Of a DNA stretch of 40,273 bases, positions 31,293 to 39,568 are shown in pieces (the first letter of the stretch is position 1; every line of letters starts with the position of its first letter). Origin of the DNA: Saprospirales bacterium. Lineage in GTDB: Bacteria > Bacteroidota > Bacteroidia > Chitinophagales > Saprospiraceae. A program made the translations under genes and the position numbers. The notes beneath the pieces were generated by a model. That model ran no database searches. It saw only the letters and a list, made by a program, of their open reading frames with translations, and had not been told where the DNA came from. The stretch covers positions 1 to 40,273 of the forward strand of contig CANHDG010000004.1 of assembly GCA_947459365.1 (NCBI GenBank), given 5' to 3'.

Positions 31293-33425
31293 TTATTTCA
31301 CTTTGATGTCGGTACCCAAGCGCTGCAAGTAGGCGATCAAAGCAATCATTTCGGTATTCTCGATGTTGCTGTCTTTAACGCCTTGTTCTGCCAAACGGGT
31401 AGCAATGGCTTTTGCCTGCTTCTGGGCTTCCTCCACCGCTACTTCCTCAAACTTGGCAGGATACGGTGTACCCAACTTGCGCAAGGCATTGATCTTTGGA
31501 CCTAAATCGCTGTAATCCACCTGGGCATCCAACAAAGCAGGATACGCCGGCATGATAGAACCTGGTGACATAGAGGTTGGATCCATCATGTGATTGTAGT
31601 GCCAACTATCTGGGTACTTACCACCGACCCGCAACAAATCTGGACCTGTACGCTTACTTCCCCAAAGGAAGGGGCGATCGTAAATATATTCTCCACTCTT
31701 GGAGTACTCCCCGTACCGCTCGGTTTCACTGCGGAATGGACGGACCATTTGGGAGTGGCAACCTACGCATCCTTCCCGGATATAAATATCACGGCCTTCC
31801 AGCTCAAGAGGGGTGTAAGGCTTTACCGTCGAGATTTTGGGAACCTGGCTTTCAATAAATACCATTGGAACAATCTGCACAATACCCCCGATAGCAATCA
31901 AAATGGTGCTGTACAACAACATCTGTATCGGACGGCCTTCAATCCACTTGTGCCAATAAGCACCTGCTTCTGTAGGCGCTGGTCCGATGGCACGTCCGGG
32001 AGCTTCCGCCGCTTCCTCTGCCAGGAATGAACCCTGTTGTGCCGTTTTAACGAGGTTGTAAACCCCTAAAATGGTACCCACGAAGAACAAAGTGCCTCCA
32101 ATTGCCCGCATGGCGTACATCGGAATCAATTGAGTCACCGTATCCAAAAAATTACCCCATTGCAACATGCCCTCTGGTGTGAACTGCTTCCACATCATCG
32201 CCTGGGTCCAACCCGCAAAATAGAGCGGAACCGCATAGAATACAATCCCAAGCGTACCCAACCAAAAGTGCGTATTTGCCAATCTGATAGAATACAACTC
32301 CGTGCGGTACAAACGTGGCCACAAATAATACAACACAGCAAAGGTCAAAAAACCGTTCCAACCCAACGCCCCAACGTGCACGTGCGCAATGGTCCAGTCC
32401 GTAAAGTGACTGATGGCATTAAAACTCTTAATGGACAGCATCGGACCTTCAAAGGTCGCCATACCATAGGCTGAAATCGCCACCACCATAAACTTCAGAA
32501 TTGGATCTTGCCGAACACGGTCCCATGCCCCACGAAGGGTCAACAAACCGTTCAACATACCCCCCCAAGAAGGTGCTATCAACATGATGGAAAAGACCGT
32601 ACCCAAGGACTGCACCCAATCTGGCATAGAAGAGTACAATAAGTGGTGCGGACCCGCCCAGATATAGATGAAGATCAATGCCCAAAAGTGAATAATGGAC
32701 AACTTATAAGAGTAAACGGGACGATTTGCTGCCTTCGGAAGAAAGTAGTACATCAATCCGAGGTACGGAGTGGTCAAGAAAAACGCCACCGCATTGTGCC
32801 CATACCACCATTGAACCAACGCATCCTGAACGCCCGAAAACAAGGTGTAACTTCCAAAAATCGAGTATGGAAGCTCAAAACTACGAACAATGTGCAGCAC
32901 GGCTACCGTTACCCAAGTCGCTATATAAAACCAGATCGCAACATATAAGTGGGATTCGCGGCGCTTGATGATGGTCCCAAACAAATTGATACCAAACACC
33001 ACCCAAACCAGGGTAATTAATATATCAATCGGCCAAATCAATTCTGCATACTCCGAGCTGGTCGTAAAGCCCATCGGCAACGAAACAGCTGCCAGCAGAA
33101 TCACTACCTGCCATCCCCAAAAGTGAATCCAAGAAAGCGCATCGCTGAACATGCGCGCTTTCAATAACCGCTGCAAGGAGTAATATACCCCCATGAAAAT
33201 ACCGTTGCCCACAAAAGCGAAGATGACCGCATTCGTGTGCAAAGGCCGCAAACGGCCAAAAGAAAAATACGGAATGCCGTACTGGCTCATATTGAGCGAT
33301 GGGTAGATTAAATCCAATGCGATAATGATACCCACCAACATCCCTACGAGTCCAAAGACGAAGGACGCAATCCCGAAGGCGCGTACTATCTTGTTGTCAT
33401 AATGAAACTGTTCAATTCTGCTCAT
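31293..33425 (-). CDS. ccoNO: Fused cytochrome cbb3 oxidase subunits CcoN-CcoO
   Basis: 710 residues. The first ~465 are the catalytic subunit: about 12 membrane helices, low-spin/high-spin heme ligands in LHTN (H63) and AHVHVG (H348, H350), and CuB ligands in WWYGHNAV (H210) and PHHLLY (H260/H261). A linker of ~35 residues (EEAAEAPGRAIGPAPT) joins it to CcoO: one anchor helix, then cytochrome c with CVGCH (553-557) and the Met loop GSIMPAYP. The N-O fusion is typical of Bacteroidota. It reduces oxygen at high affinity and pumps protons. It follows ccoS by 34 nt. Confidence 0.97.
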   Translation of the reverse strand: MSRIEQFHYDNKIVRAFGIASFVFGLVGMLVGIIIALDLIYPSLNMSQYGIPYFSFGRLRPLHTNAVIFAFVGNGIFMGVYYSLQRLLKARMFSDALSWIHFWGWQVVILLAAVSLPMGFTTSSEYAELIWPIDILITLVWVVFGINLFGTIIKRRESHLYVAIWFYIATWVTVAVLHIVRSFELPYSIFGSYTLFSGVQDALVQWWYGHNAVAFFLTTPYLGLMYYFLPKAANRPVYSYKLSIIHFWALIFIYIWAGPHHLLYSSMPDWVQSLGTVFSIMLIAPSWGGMLNGLLTLRGAWDRVRQDPILKFMVVAISAYGMATFEGPMLSIKSFNAISHFTDWTIAHVHVGALGWNGFLTFAVLYYLWPRLYRTELYSIRLANTHFWLGTLGIVFYAVPLYFAGWTQAMMWKQFTPEGMLQWGNFLDTVTQLIPMYAMRAIGGTLFFVGTILGVYNLVKTAQQGSFLAEEAAEAPGRAIGPAPTEAGAYWHKWIEGRPIQMLLYSTILIAIGGIVQIVPMVFIESQVPKISTVKPYTPLELEGRDIYIREGCVGCHSQMVRPFRSETERYGEYSKSGEYIYDRPFLWGSKRTGPDLLRVGGKYPDSWHYNHMMDPTSMSPGSIMPAYPALLDAQVDYSDLGPKINALRKLGTPYPAKFEEVAVEEAQKQAKAIATRLAEQGVKDSNIENTEMIALIAYLQRLGTDIKVK

Positions 33426-33459
33426 ATTAATGTAGAGTAATAAGTGTTTTGCCGTTTAA

Positions 33460-33624
33460 TTATTCTTTTTCCTCTTCCACCGGAAGCGGGTCGTCAAATA
33501 AAATGCGAACCGAGGGCGTGTAATCATCCTCAAATTGTCCATTGCCAGCTGCCCAGAGGTACACCAATAGAAACCCCGCTGCCAGAATCAGGCTCATTAG
33601 AATGAGAAAAAGCATAATTTTCAT
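33460..33624 (-). CDS. ccoS: Cbb3 oxidase assembly protein CcoS (not in the ORF track)
   Basis: 54 residues, missed by the ORF track because of its length. MKIMLFLILMSLILAAGFLLVYLWAAGNGQFEDD shows a single membrane helix with the G-Q-F-[ED]-D motif right after it, which is the CcoS signature; the tail YTPSVRILFDD then ends in acidic VEEEKE. CcoS is needed for heme/copper insertion into CcoN. First gene of the cco operon, 34 nt before ccoNO. Its ATG directly abuts the T-run of a terminator-like hairpin. Confidence 0.92.
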   Translation of the reverse strand: MKIMLFLILMSLILAAGFLLVYLWAAGNGQFEDDYTPSVRILFDDPLPVEEEKE

Positions 33625-33654
33625 AAAAAAGCCGTTTTTTGCTTGAAAACGGCT
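33625..33654 (-). terminator. Terminator-like hairpin directly in front of ccoS
   Basis: On the - strand AGCCGTTTT, a 7-nt loop and AAAACGGCT form a perfect 9-bp stem followed by five or six T and then immediately the ccoS ATG. It can end the upstream radical SAM transcript, or act as an attenuator if the cco promoter is further upstream. Confidence 0.75.
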
Positions 33655-33664
33655 GCAAAATGCA

Positions 33665-33685
33665 CTATTAACCCCTTGTTAATAG
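33665..33685. promoter_or_regulatory. Perfect 8-bp inverted repeat upstream of the cco operon
   Basis: CTATTAAC and GTTAATAG flank a 5-nt spacer; the centre is 51 nt upstream of the ccoS ATG. Size and symmetry fit a dimeric regulator site such as a Crp/Fnr-family protein, which commonly controls cbb3 operons, although the half-site is not the canonical TTGAT. Confidence 0.5.
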
Positions 33686-33733
33686 ATGATTCAAGTCAGG
33701 AAAGACAATGACTTTAGTCGAATGACTCAGAAT

Positions 33734-34759
33734 TTAGGAACGGTAGGGCGAACATCCCTCGGTACAATTCGTACAGATATCAATCTGGTCACGCCCTTTC
33801 AATAATTTGCGGCGAAAGGCATCATAAGCAGGACTCTGCCACAACTGCTTAAAACTACTGGCCCGCAAATCGCCCAGCCGATGGGTGGCATCTTTATCAA
33901 AACAACAGGGAACTACCAGTCCATCCCAAGTAATTACACAGGCGTGCCAAAGTTTCCAGCAATGGTTAGCCAAGGCATGCTTCACTTTCCAAGTGCCGTC
34001 CGATTGCTGCCGGTAGCGGGCATACTTATCCTGTAACGGGATCAAAGGATTTCCGTTTTCATAATCATACACCTGGGCGGACTTCAATTTAACCTCGTCT
34101 ACCCCAATTTCTTTCGCCAACCGAAAAATCTCCGGAATCTGGTGCTCATTGGGGCGGACTACCAAAAACTGGAAGATGATGTGTGGGTGCTTTTTTCCTA
34201 GCTTTTTCCGCCACTTGACCACATTCCGAGCGCCCTGCAGCACGGTCTCCAATTTACCCTCTATCCGGTACTGTGCATAGGTGTACTGAGTAGTGCCATC
34301 TACACTAATCACCAAGCGGTCCAACCCGCTCTCAATGGTCTTCCGCGCATTTTCTTCATTTAAAAAATGCCCATTCGTACTGGTGATGGTATAAACTCCT
34401 TTTTCATGGGCGTACCGGACCATTTCCAGGAATTTTGGGTTAATGTAAGGTTCGCCTTGAAAATAGAAAATCAAAACCATCAAGCGCTGATGCAATTCAT
34501 CCAAGGTTTTCCTAAAAAAATCCTCTCGAAGATTTCCAGTTTCCCGTGTGAACGACCGCAACCCAGAAGGGCATTCAGGACAACGCAGGTTACAAGCGGT
34601 CGTTGGCTCCATGCTAATCGTGATAGGCAATCCCCACTGAATAGGACGCTTTAGCCACCGGGTCAAATAATAGGAGGAAAAGACCAGACCAGCATTCCAA
34701 AGCCGACCAATCGTTAGTTTTTGAATAAATCGCAGGCTGTCGTTTAGGTAAATCTTCAT
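33734..34759 (-). CDS. Radical SAM/SPASM domain protein
   Basis: 341 residues from ATG 34759 (MKIYLNDSLRF); the track start at 34771 is four residues longer. The radical SAM cluster motif is CNLRCPEC (CxxxCxxC, residues 56-63), followed by the glycine-rich QGEPYINP and ISVDGTTQYTYAQYR. The C-terminal SPASM region has Cys residues in NHCWKLWHACVITWDG, VPCCFD and ICTNCTEGC that bind auxiliary Fe-S clusters. Such enzymes modify peptides, proteins or metabolites; I see no precursor peptide nearby. It lies just upstream of the cco operon on the same strand but is probably separated by the hairpin at 33625. Confidence 0.88.
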   Translation of the reverse strand: MKIYLNDSLRFIQKLTIGRLWNAGLVFSSYYLTRWLKRPIQWGLPITISMEPTTACNLRCPECPSGLRSFTRETGNLREDFFRKTLDELHQRLMVLIFYFQGEPYINPKFLEMVRYAHEKGVYTITSTNGHFLNEENARKTIESGLDRLVISVDGTTQYTYAQYRIEGKLETVLQGARNVVKWRKKLGKKHPHIIFQFLVVRPNEHQIPEIFRLAKEIGVDEVKLKSAQVYDYENGNPLIPLQDKYARYRQQSDGTWKVKHALANHCWKLWHACVITWDGLVVPCCFDKDATHRLGDLRASSFKQLWQSPAYDAFRRKLLKGRDQIDICTNCTEGCSPYRS

Positions 34760-34771
34760 CGTTTGGTACAC

Positions 34772-35063
34772 GCTTGGTCATTCCATTGGACACCCCCACA
34801 CCCCGTAAAGGTGAAAAGGGCCACCCAACTCGGAGGCAAAGTTCCAAAAAAACGCGGAACATCTGACGATATCAAAATGAAGCAGGTCATTTTGTTCGCT
34901 TTCTTTTTCTCCAACAATGATTTCCAGATTCGGTTCGGTCGAAACCTGAACAGCTGTTTTTACTCAATGCCTCCACGCGTACCATCTACCCATTCTACCT
35001 TTTCTTTTTTTCGAAAAATAAAAATTACTGACCACCAGCCTCGGCAATACACTATTTTTGTGT
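34772..35063. other. Divergent intergenic region, no gene seen
   Basis: 292 nt between the divergent radical SAM and L,D-transpeptidase genes. Plus-strand ORF 34763-35233 crosses it but has no recognisable protein character and ends inside the transpeptidase gene in another frame. A TATTTTTG box at 35053-35060 ends only 3 nt before the transpeptidase ATG, too close for a normal leader. No small gene was found on either strand. Confidence 0.5.
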
Positions 35064-36086
35064 ATGATTTATCGCTCCATACTTTGGATGACCATCCCAA
35101 TAGCGGGTATTTTCCTGCACTGCCAATCCAGCACCAGCAGCCCTCCAAAGGCGGTCCCTACCGCCCCTGGCACCCCAACCCAAGCACAAATGGAGGTGCC
35201 TTACGCCAAAATTCCCATTCTAAACCCGGTTAAGATTAAAGCGTTTTTTCCATTCCTTCAAACGTTCTTGCAGGAAGTGGACAGCACACCGGGGTATTTA
35301 CTCACCGAACCCCTGCTCTTGAGAGCAAACCCTTGGATCCTCGACCGACTGGTGGCCACTGATTATGACCTTCGACTGGCACAAGGGGAATTTGTGTACG
35401 ACCAACGGGAACTGGAAGTGCTGCTCCCGGGTGATAGCCTGCTGATTCCCAACGCAACTGCTGCGCGAATACTCTCCGAAAAAATAGCCAAGACCCGGAT
35501 TGACATCAATTTACCGGCCTTCGAGTTACGACTCCTTGAAGGAGATAGTCTTTTGCACAAAATCAAAATACGAGTAGGGAAAAACGAAAAAAAATACCTC
35601 GAAATGGCAAAAACAGTGGTAGATCTGCGTACACATACCGGCCAAGGAACGATTATTCGGGTCAATAAAAATCCAGTATTCTATGACCCGGTAGATATGA
35701 AAATCTTCAAAGAAACCAAACGGGATGACCATCGCAAGACAAAGATGCCGCTGATACCATGGCTGGAACCCGAAATTAATGGGATACGATACGGACAACT
35801 GATTCACCCGACCACCAATCCAAAAACATTGGGAAAAACCGCATCCAATGGTTGTATTGGAGCCAGCGAAGCCGACGCTTGGCGCATCTATTATTATGCT
35901 CCTGTGGGTACCCCAGTACAAATCCGGTACCAACTACAAGTGCTCGATGAGAATGGGGATACGATTCACCTTAAAGATATTTACCCAAAGAAAGGCCCCA
36001 AACTGACTAAAAAGACCATTCCAGTGCAAAAAATGGCCGAACAAGTGCCTGCTGATGCCTGTTGGTGCGAAGAGCACCAGAGTTAA
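35064..36086 (+). CDS. L,D-transpeptidase (YkuD domain) lipoprotein
   Basis: 340 residues from ATG 35064 (the track start 35058 is a TTG). The N-terminus MIYRSILWMTIPIAGIFLHCQSS is a probable lipoprotein signal with C20. The C-terminal third contains the YkuD catalytic block: GQLIHPTTNPKTLGKTASNGCIGASEADAW, with the active-site Cys in SNGCIG; the common form is SHGC[IV]R. It cross-links peptidoglycan stems or attaches proteins to them in the periplasm. The middle (FEYDQRELEVLLPGDSLLIPNATAARILSEKI-like region) may contact substrate. The beta-barrel gene begins 6 nt after its stop, so they form an operon. Confidence 0.88.
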   Translation: MIYRSILWMTIPIAGIFLHCQSSTSSPPKAVPTAPGTPTQAQMEVPYAKIPILNPVKIKAFFPFLQTFLQEVDSTPGYLLTEPLLLRANPWILDRLVATDYDLRLAQGEFVYDQRELEVLLPGDSLLIPNATAARILSEKIAKTRIDINLPAFELRLLEGDSLLHKIKIRVGKNEKKYLEMAKTVVDLRTHTGQGTIIRVNKNPVFYDPVDMKIFKETKRDDHRKTKMPLIPWLEPEINGIRYGQLIHPTTNPKTLGKTASNGCIGASEADAWRIYYYAPVGTPVQIRYQLQVLDENGDTIHLKDIYPKKGPKLTKKTIPVQKMAEQVPADACWCEEHQS

Positions 36087-36092
36087 CTATTA

Positions 36093-36851
36093 ATGTTTGA
36101 GACCGATATGCCATTAAAACTCCTTTTTCCAACCCTGCTTTTACTCCTCCCAATTAGTGGATTTGGACAGGATCAGCAGTTCCTAGGCTTGGGCATTCTT
36201 CCCTCCTATGCCCACCTGAGCTCATCCCAGTTTTGGGGACGCCAACCCAATCGCTGGTCCAACAATTACCAAATCACTTATCGGACCCAACTAAGCGCAC
36301 ACTGGTACTTGCAAGCCAGTTTATTAGGCCTGGCAGTAAGCACGCGCTCCGATAAGTATGCCGTTCAGTGGCCCTCCGAATTCGATCCTGTAACAGGGGG
36401 TTACCGACCGGACCCTAGTTTACCTAAATTTACGCGTTTTTCGGAAGTGCATTTTTACCTTGCCGCACCGCTTGAGCTGCTTTATTTCCCGGGGAAACGT
36501 CAAATTTGGGGCGTCTCCTTTGGCTTTTTACCCAATACACCCTTGATTCGTCGAGTGGGCTCCGTCTTTTATTTTTCAGATGGAGGAGAGCAATGCAACC
36601 TCAGCAGCCAACCCTTACCCTTCAGGCCTCGATTGGGGGCAGTTATTGGAATGCCCATCAGCCTTCCCATCGCAAAATATTGGAAACTAGAACTTCAACC
36701 GAAAATAATTACGTACCAATTCGGAGACACACTCAACTCCCAAGTCGCCTTTCAAACAGGAGGATCCGTGCAACTGTTTCGCCAACTGGGACAACGTCCT
36801 TTCGGTTTCCGTAAAAAAAAGAAGCCCCTGTTAAACAACTTGGATTCATAG
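36093..36851 (+). CDS. Hypothetical outer-membrane beta-barrel protein
   Basis: 252 residues, or 247 from the ATG at 36108 (MPLKLLFPTLLLLLPISGFGQ), which has the better signal peptide with cleavage after GFGQ. The mature part consists of alternating strands ending in aromatic residues (NNYQITYRTQLSAHWYLQASLLGLAV, FYLAAPLELLYFPG, IWGVSFGFLPN, WKLELQPKIITYQFGD, QTGGSVQLFRQ), as in small outer-membrane barrels. The tail is basic (RKKKKP). I do not recognise the family. It follows the L,D-transpeptidase by 6 nt, suggesting an envelope role linked to peptidoglycan. Confidence 0.65.
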   Translation: MFETDMPLKLLFPTLLLLLPISGFGQDQQFLGLGILPSYAHLSSSQFWGRQPNRWSNNYQITYRTQLSAHWYLQASLLGLAVSTRSDKYAVQWPSEFDPVTGGYRPDPSLPKFTRFSEVHFYLAAPLELLYFPGKRQIWGVSFGFLPNTPLIRRVGSVFYFSDGGEQCNLSSQPLPFRPRLGAVIGMPISLPIAKYWKLELQPKIITYQFGDTLNSQVAFQTGGSVQLFRQLGQRPFGFRKKKKPLLNNLDS

Positions 36852-36912
36852 GGAGTTAATCCCATGTTCATATAAACACCATTCTGCTATCACCTTTTTT
36901 GCTCAACAGAAC

Positions 36913-37779
36913 ATGCTGTCCTATTTTTTACTTTCGTTAACCAGTTTAATTGGTACTTTTTTTCCTTTTTCGGAAAAAGAAAATACCCCAGAGGCTGTAC
37001 CAATGGCCATGTGCCATGCCCCTGCTCCAGAAAGCATGGCTGCTTTTGCCCATGACCCTGCGTTTCAAGCCCTTCACGAAAGCCCGCTCCCTTTTGAGTA
37101 TGAAGGCATGGGCACCATGATTCAATTTGAAACCCAAACAGGAGAAAAAGGGAATGCTTACCTCGTAAAAGCAAGCTCCAAATCCAATAAATGGCTTTTT
37201 GTGTACCAGGAGTGGTGGGGTTTGAACGACTACATCAAACAGCAATCCGATGTATTTTATAAGGATCTAAAAGGGGAAGTAAACGTATTGGCCATTGATA
37301 TGTATCATGGACAAGTCACTTCCGACCCCAAAGAAGCGGCAAAACTGTTGACCACTACTAAAGAAGAGCGGTTGCAGGAACTCATAAAAGGAGCTGCTCG
37401 TTACGCCGGTAAAAAAGCGCAAATTGCCCAGGTAGGTTGGTGCTTCGGCGGAAGTTTATCCCTGAAGTCCGCCATCGCTCATGGAGATCAGTCTATTGGA
37501 TGCGTCATGTATTACGGCATGCCTGTTCGGGAGGCCAGCGCCCTAGCACCCCTTCAATGCGATGTACTCGGTATTTTTGCGACAGAAGAGCGTATCTCCA
37601 AAGAAATCATTGAAGAATTTGCCCAAAATATGAAAGCGGCAGGCAAAACGCTGAACTACAAAATTTTTAACGCTGCTCATGCCTTTGCCAACCCCTCCAA
37701 CCCCAAATACGACGAACCAGCCGCAAAAGAAGCCTACCAAATGGCCATTCAGTATTTGAAGGGTAAATGGGGGATGTAA
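36913..37779 (+). CDS. Dienelactone-hydrolase-family protein, exported
   Basis: 288 residues with an N-terminal hydrophobic segment (YFLLSLTSLIGTFF). Alpha/beta-hydrolase domain: the nucleophile Cys is in VGWCFGGS, the general-base His in NAAHAFANP, and the family beginning WLFVYQEWWGLNDYIKQQSDVF is clear. At the acid position the family usually has an Asp (GIFA..D); here the segment GIFATEERIS has Glu. Close relatives act on small esters or lactones; substrate is unknown. It lies downstream of the barrel gene with a 61-nt gap and is followed by a terminator. Confidence 0.88.
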   Translation: MLSYFLLSLTSLIGTFFPFSEKENTPEAVPMAMCHAPAPESMAAFAHDPAFQALHESPLPFEYEGMGTMIQFETQTGEKGNAYLVKASSKSNKWLFVYQEWWGLNDYIKQQSDVFYKDLKGEVNVLAIDMYHGQVTSDPKEAAKLLTTTKEERLQELIKGAARYAGKKAQIAQVGWCFGGSLSLKSAIAHGDQSIGCVMYYGMPVREASALAPLQCDVLGIFATEERISKEIIEEFAQNMKAAGKTLNYKIFNAAHAFANPSNPKYDEPAAKEAYQMAIQYLKGKWGM

Positions 37780-37817
37780 AAAGTCAACCAGATTTAAATT
37801 GTTTTTAGAATAGATAT

Positions 37818-37860
37818 CTACGGCAGCCTTTTTGATACCGAGGGGCTGCCGTAGCTTTTT
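37818..37860 (+). terminator. Rho-independent terminator after the DLH-like gene
   Basis: CTACGGCAGCC and GGCTGCCGTAG form a perfect 11-bp stem with a 15-nt loop and are followed by five T on the + strand. It lies between the convergent DLH-like and MFS genes and has no T-run in the - direction. Confidence 0.88.
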
Positions 37861-37899
37861 GGGAAAAAATTAGGCTAGCTGGGGAAATCCAAAAGGTGC

Positions 37900-39117
37900 T
37901 TAACGCTCCAGAAAATCAAGGTCTCGACCATAAGACTCCCTTATCTTCCAGGCAGCTGTAATAGAAAGACCAAACAACAAGATTCCCGTTAACCATGCAC
38001 CCTGCAAATACTCGCCTGACCAGCTGCGCAGGCTACGGAACAACCACAGAATTAAGGGCAAAGCCCCTCTAACCATATTGGGTATACTAATTGCCGCAGT
38101 AGCCCTCAAGTTGGTTCCAAATTGCTCCACACCCATGGTTAAGTACACCATATTAAACCCTGCCCCCACGCCCATTCCAAAACAAATGGCGTAAAAAATG
38201 GAGGGAGCCGTGCCACGTTGAACAAAGAATAAAACCACAAACAATAGGGTGATCCCCATGAAAATAAAGTACGCCTTTTTTCGGCTTTGAAGCACATCCG
38301 ACAGCCAACTGATCAAAATATCCCCCAATCCAATTCCAAGGTACAAGGACACCATTGCCGTCCCAGGATCAATCCCCTCAATCCCCATTGCCTGCCCAAA
38401 CTGATCCGAAAACGTCACCAATACTCCTATAATGTACCAGACCGGTAACCCGATTAGGATACATTGCAGGTACCGAAGAAAACGGTTTGCATCCGTAAAG
38501 AATAATAAAAAGTTTCCTCGGGACACCTCCGTTTGACTGGCTTCTTTGAATAGTTTGCTTTCAAAAACCTGCACCCGCAGGGCTAGCAAAAGCAATCCCA
38601 ATACCCCGCCTATATAAAAGCAAACTCTCCAGTCGAAATACTGCTTGATTATAAAGGCGAACGAAACACCCAACACCCCGAAACCAGCAATCAGACCGGC
38701 CGCCATACTTCGTTTTTCTTTTGGAAGCTGTTCGCTGACCAACGTCAGCCCAGCCCCTAATTCCCCAGCCAATCCAAATCCAGCTACCAACCGTAAAACC
38801 CGGTAAGTCGTTAGGTCAGTCACCATACCATTCAACAAATTAGCCACCGAATACAGAAAAATAGAGCCAAAAAGAACTTGTAAACGCCCTTTTCGATCGC
38901 CCAGCATGCCAAAAAAGATACCACCCAACAACATTCCAACCATCTGAATACTAATCAGCCGCTCTCCCTCCTCTAAAATGGCGGTGGGGCTCAGCCCTAA
39001 ATCTGCCAAACTGGATTTTCGTACAATGGCAAATAGGAGAAGGTCGTACACATCTACAAAAAAGCCTAGTGCGCTGACCAATACGGATAATTGAAGTAAC
39101 TTATGCTTTGAATCCAT
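37900..39117 (-). CDS. Major facilitator superfamily transporter
   Basis: 405 residues with 11-12 predicted membrane helices. The loop 2-3 MFS signature GGIFFGMLGDRKGRLQVLFGS (motif A, G-x-x-x-D-R-x-G-R-[RK]) and a central cytoplasmic loop (ESKLFKEASQTEVSRG) between helices 6 and 7 are visible. The N-terminal FVDVYDLLLFAIVRKSS resembles metabolite:proton symporters of the sugar- or aromatic-acid group (SHS/MHS type); the substrate is not deducible. It is monocistronic. A TATGTTTG -7 element lies at 39150-39157. Confidence 0.88.
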   Translation of the reverse strand: MDSKHKLLQLSVLVSALGFFVDVYDLLLFAIVRKSSLADLGLSPTAILEEGERLISIQMVGMLLGGIFFGMLGDRKGRLQVLFGSIFLYSVANLLNGMVTDLTTYRVLRLVAGFGLAGELGAGLTLVSEQLPKEKRSMAAGLIAGFGVLGVSFAFIIKQYFDWRVCFYIGGVLGLLLLALRVQVFESKLFKEASQTEVSRGNFLLFFTDANRFLRYLQCILIGLPVWYIIGVLVTFSDQFGQAMGIEGIDPGTAMVSLYLGIGLGDILISWLSDVLQSRKKAYFIFMGITLLFVVLFFVQRGTAPSIFYAICFGMGVGAGFNMVYLTMGVEQFGTNLRATAAISIPNMVRGALPLILWLFRSLRSWSGEYLQGAWLTGILLFGLSITAAWKIRESYGRDLDFLER

Positions 39118-39568
39118 TATTTAATCATTCATCGTGCTCAGAATGGGGCCAAACATACATCATCCCATTGAATTACCCTCCATAGAAAGGTTGGCAGGTG
39201 CGTGATCCTTCCTGTTCACTGAACGCACTCACCTTTGCTTGAACTTCTGTGTGCTTTTTCAGCTGAATAAAGCAGTTCATAAAGAGCCCACACCTAGCCC
39301 TTGCTGAACCGATAACCCACGCAACGGAATTCCAAAAGCGGAAATAAAAGTGTCAAATAATAGCAAATACCTGCTGTTTTGAAAAATTTTTACTGGAATC
39401 AAAACCCAAAAATTGAACGAAAAAGGTGTTTTTAAGTTAAAATACGCCCTATTAGTGAAAATAGTCTTACTTCTTTAGTGGATAGTAAAAATTTCGAGAA
39501 CAACCTTTATCTCTTAATTAGTGTTTAACTTTTCTATTTAATTTTTATTAAATAATTAAACAAACATT
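39118..39568. other. 451-nt divergent intergenic region
   Basis: Lies between the MFS gene (-) and the FAS1-repeat gene (+). The right half is very A+T rich (runs such as TTTTTATTAAATAATTAAA next to the ATG). It holds the MFS -7 box and one weak inverted repeat, AGGTGCGTG/CACTCACCT with one mismatch near 39200-39235. No ORF of any quality or RNA gene is seen. Confidence 0.5.
39150..39157 (-). promoter_or_regulatory. -7 promoter element for the MFS gene
   Basis: On the - strand this reads TATGTTTG, an exact TAnnTTTG match, 33 nt upstream of the MFS ATG. No TTG -33 is evident. Confidence 0.4.

Noticed and set aside
33734-34759. A RiPP (modified peptide) cluster around the radical SAM/SPASM gene
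   Set aside because: No small precursor ORF, peptidase or exporter was found between 33625 and 35063 on either strand.
35053-35060. TATTTTTG as promoter of the L,D-transpeptidase gene
   Set aside because: An exact -7 match, but it ends 3 nt before the chosen ATG with no TTG -33, so transcription would start after the start codon; probably chance in A+T-rich DNA.
34763-35233. 156-residue plus-strand ORF before the L,D-transpeptidase
   Set aside because: It overlaps the transpeptidase gene in another frame and its amino acid composition is rich in Pro/His/Ser without structure; considered a shadow frame.
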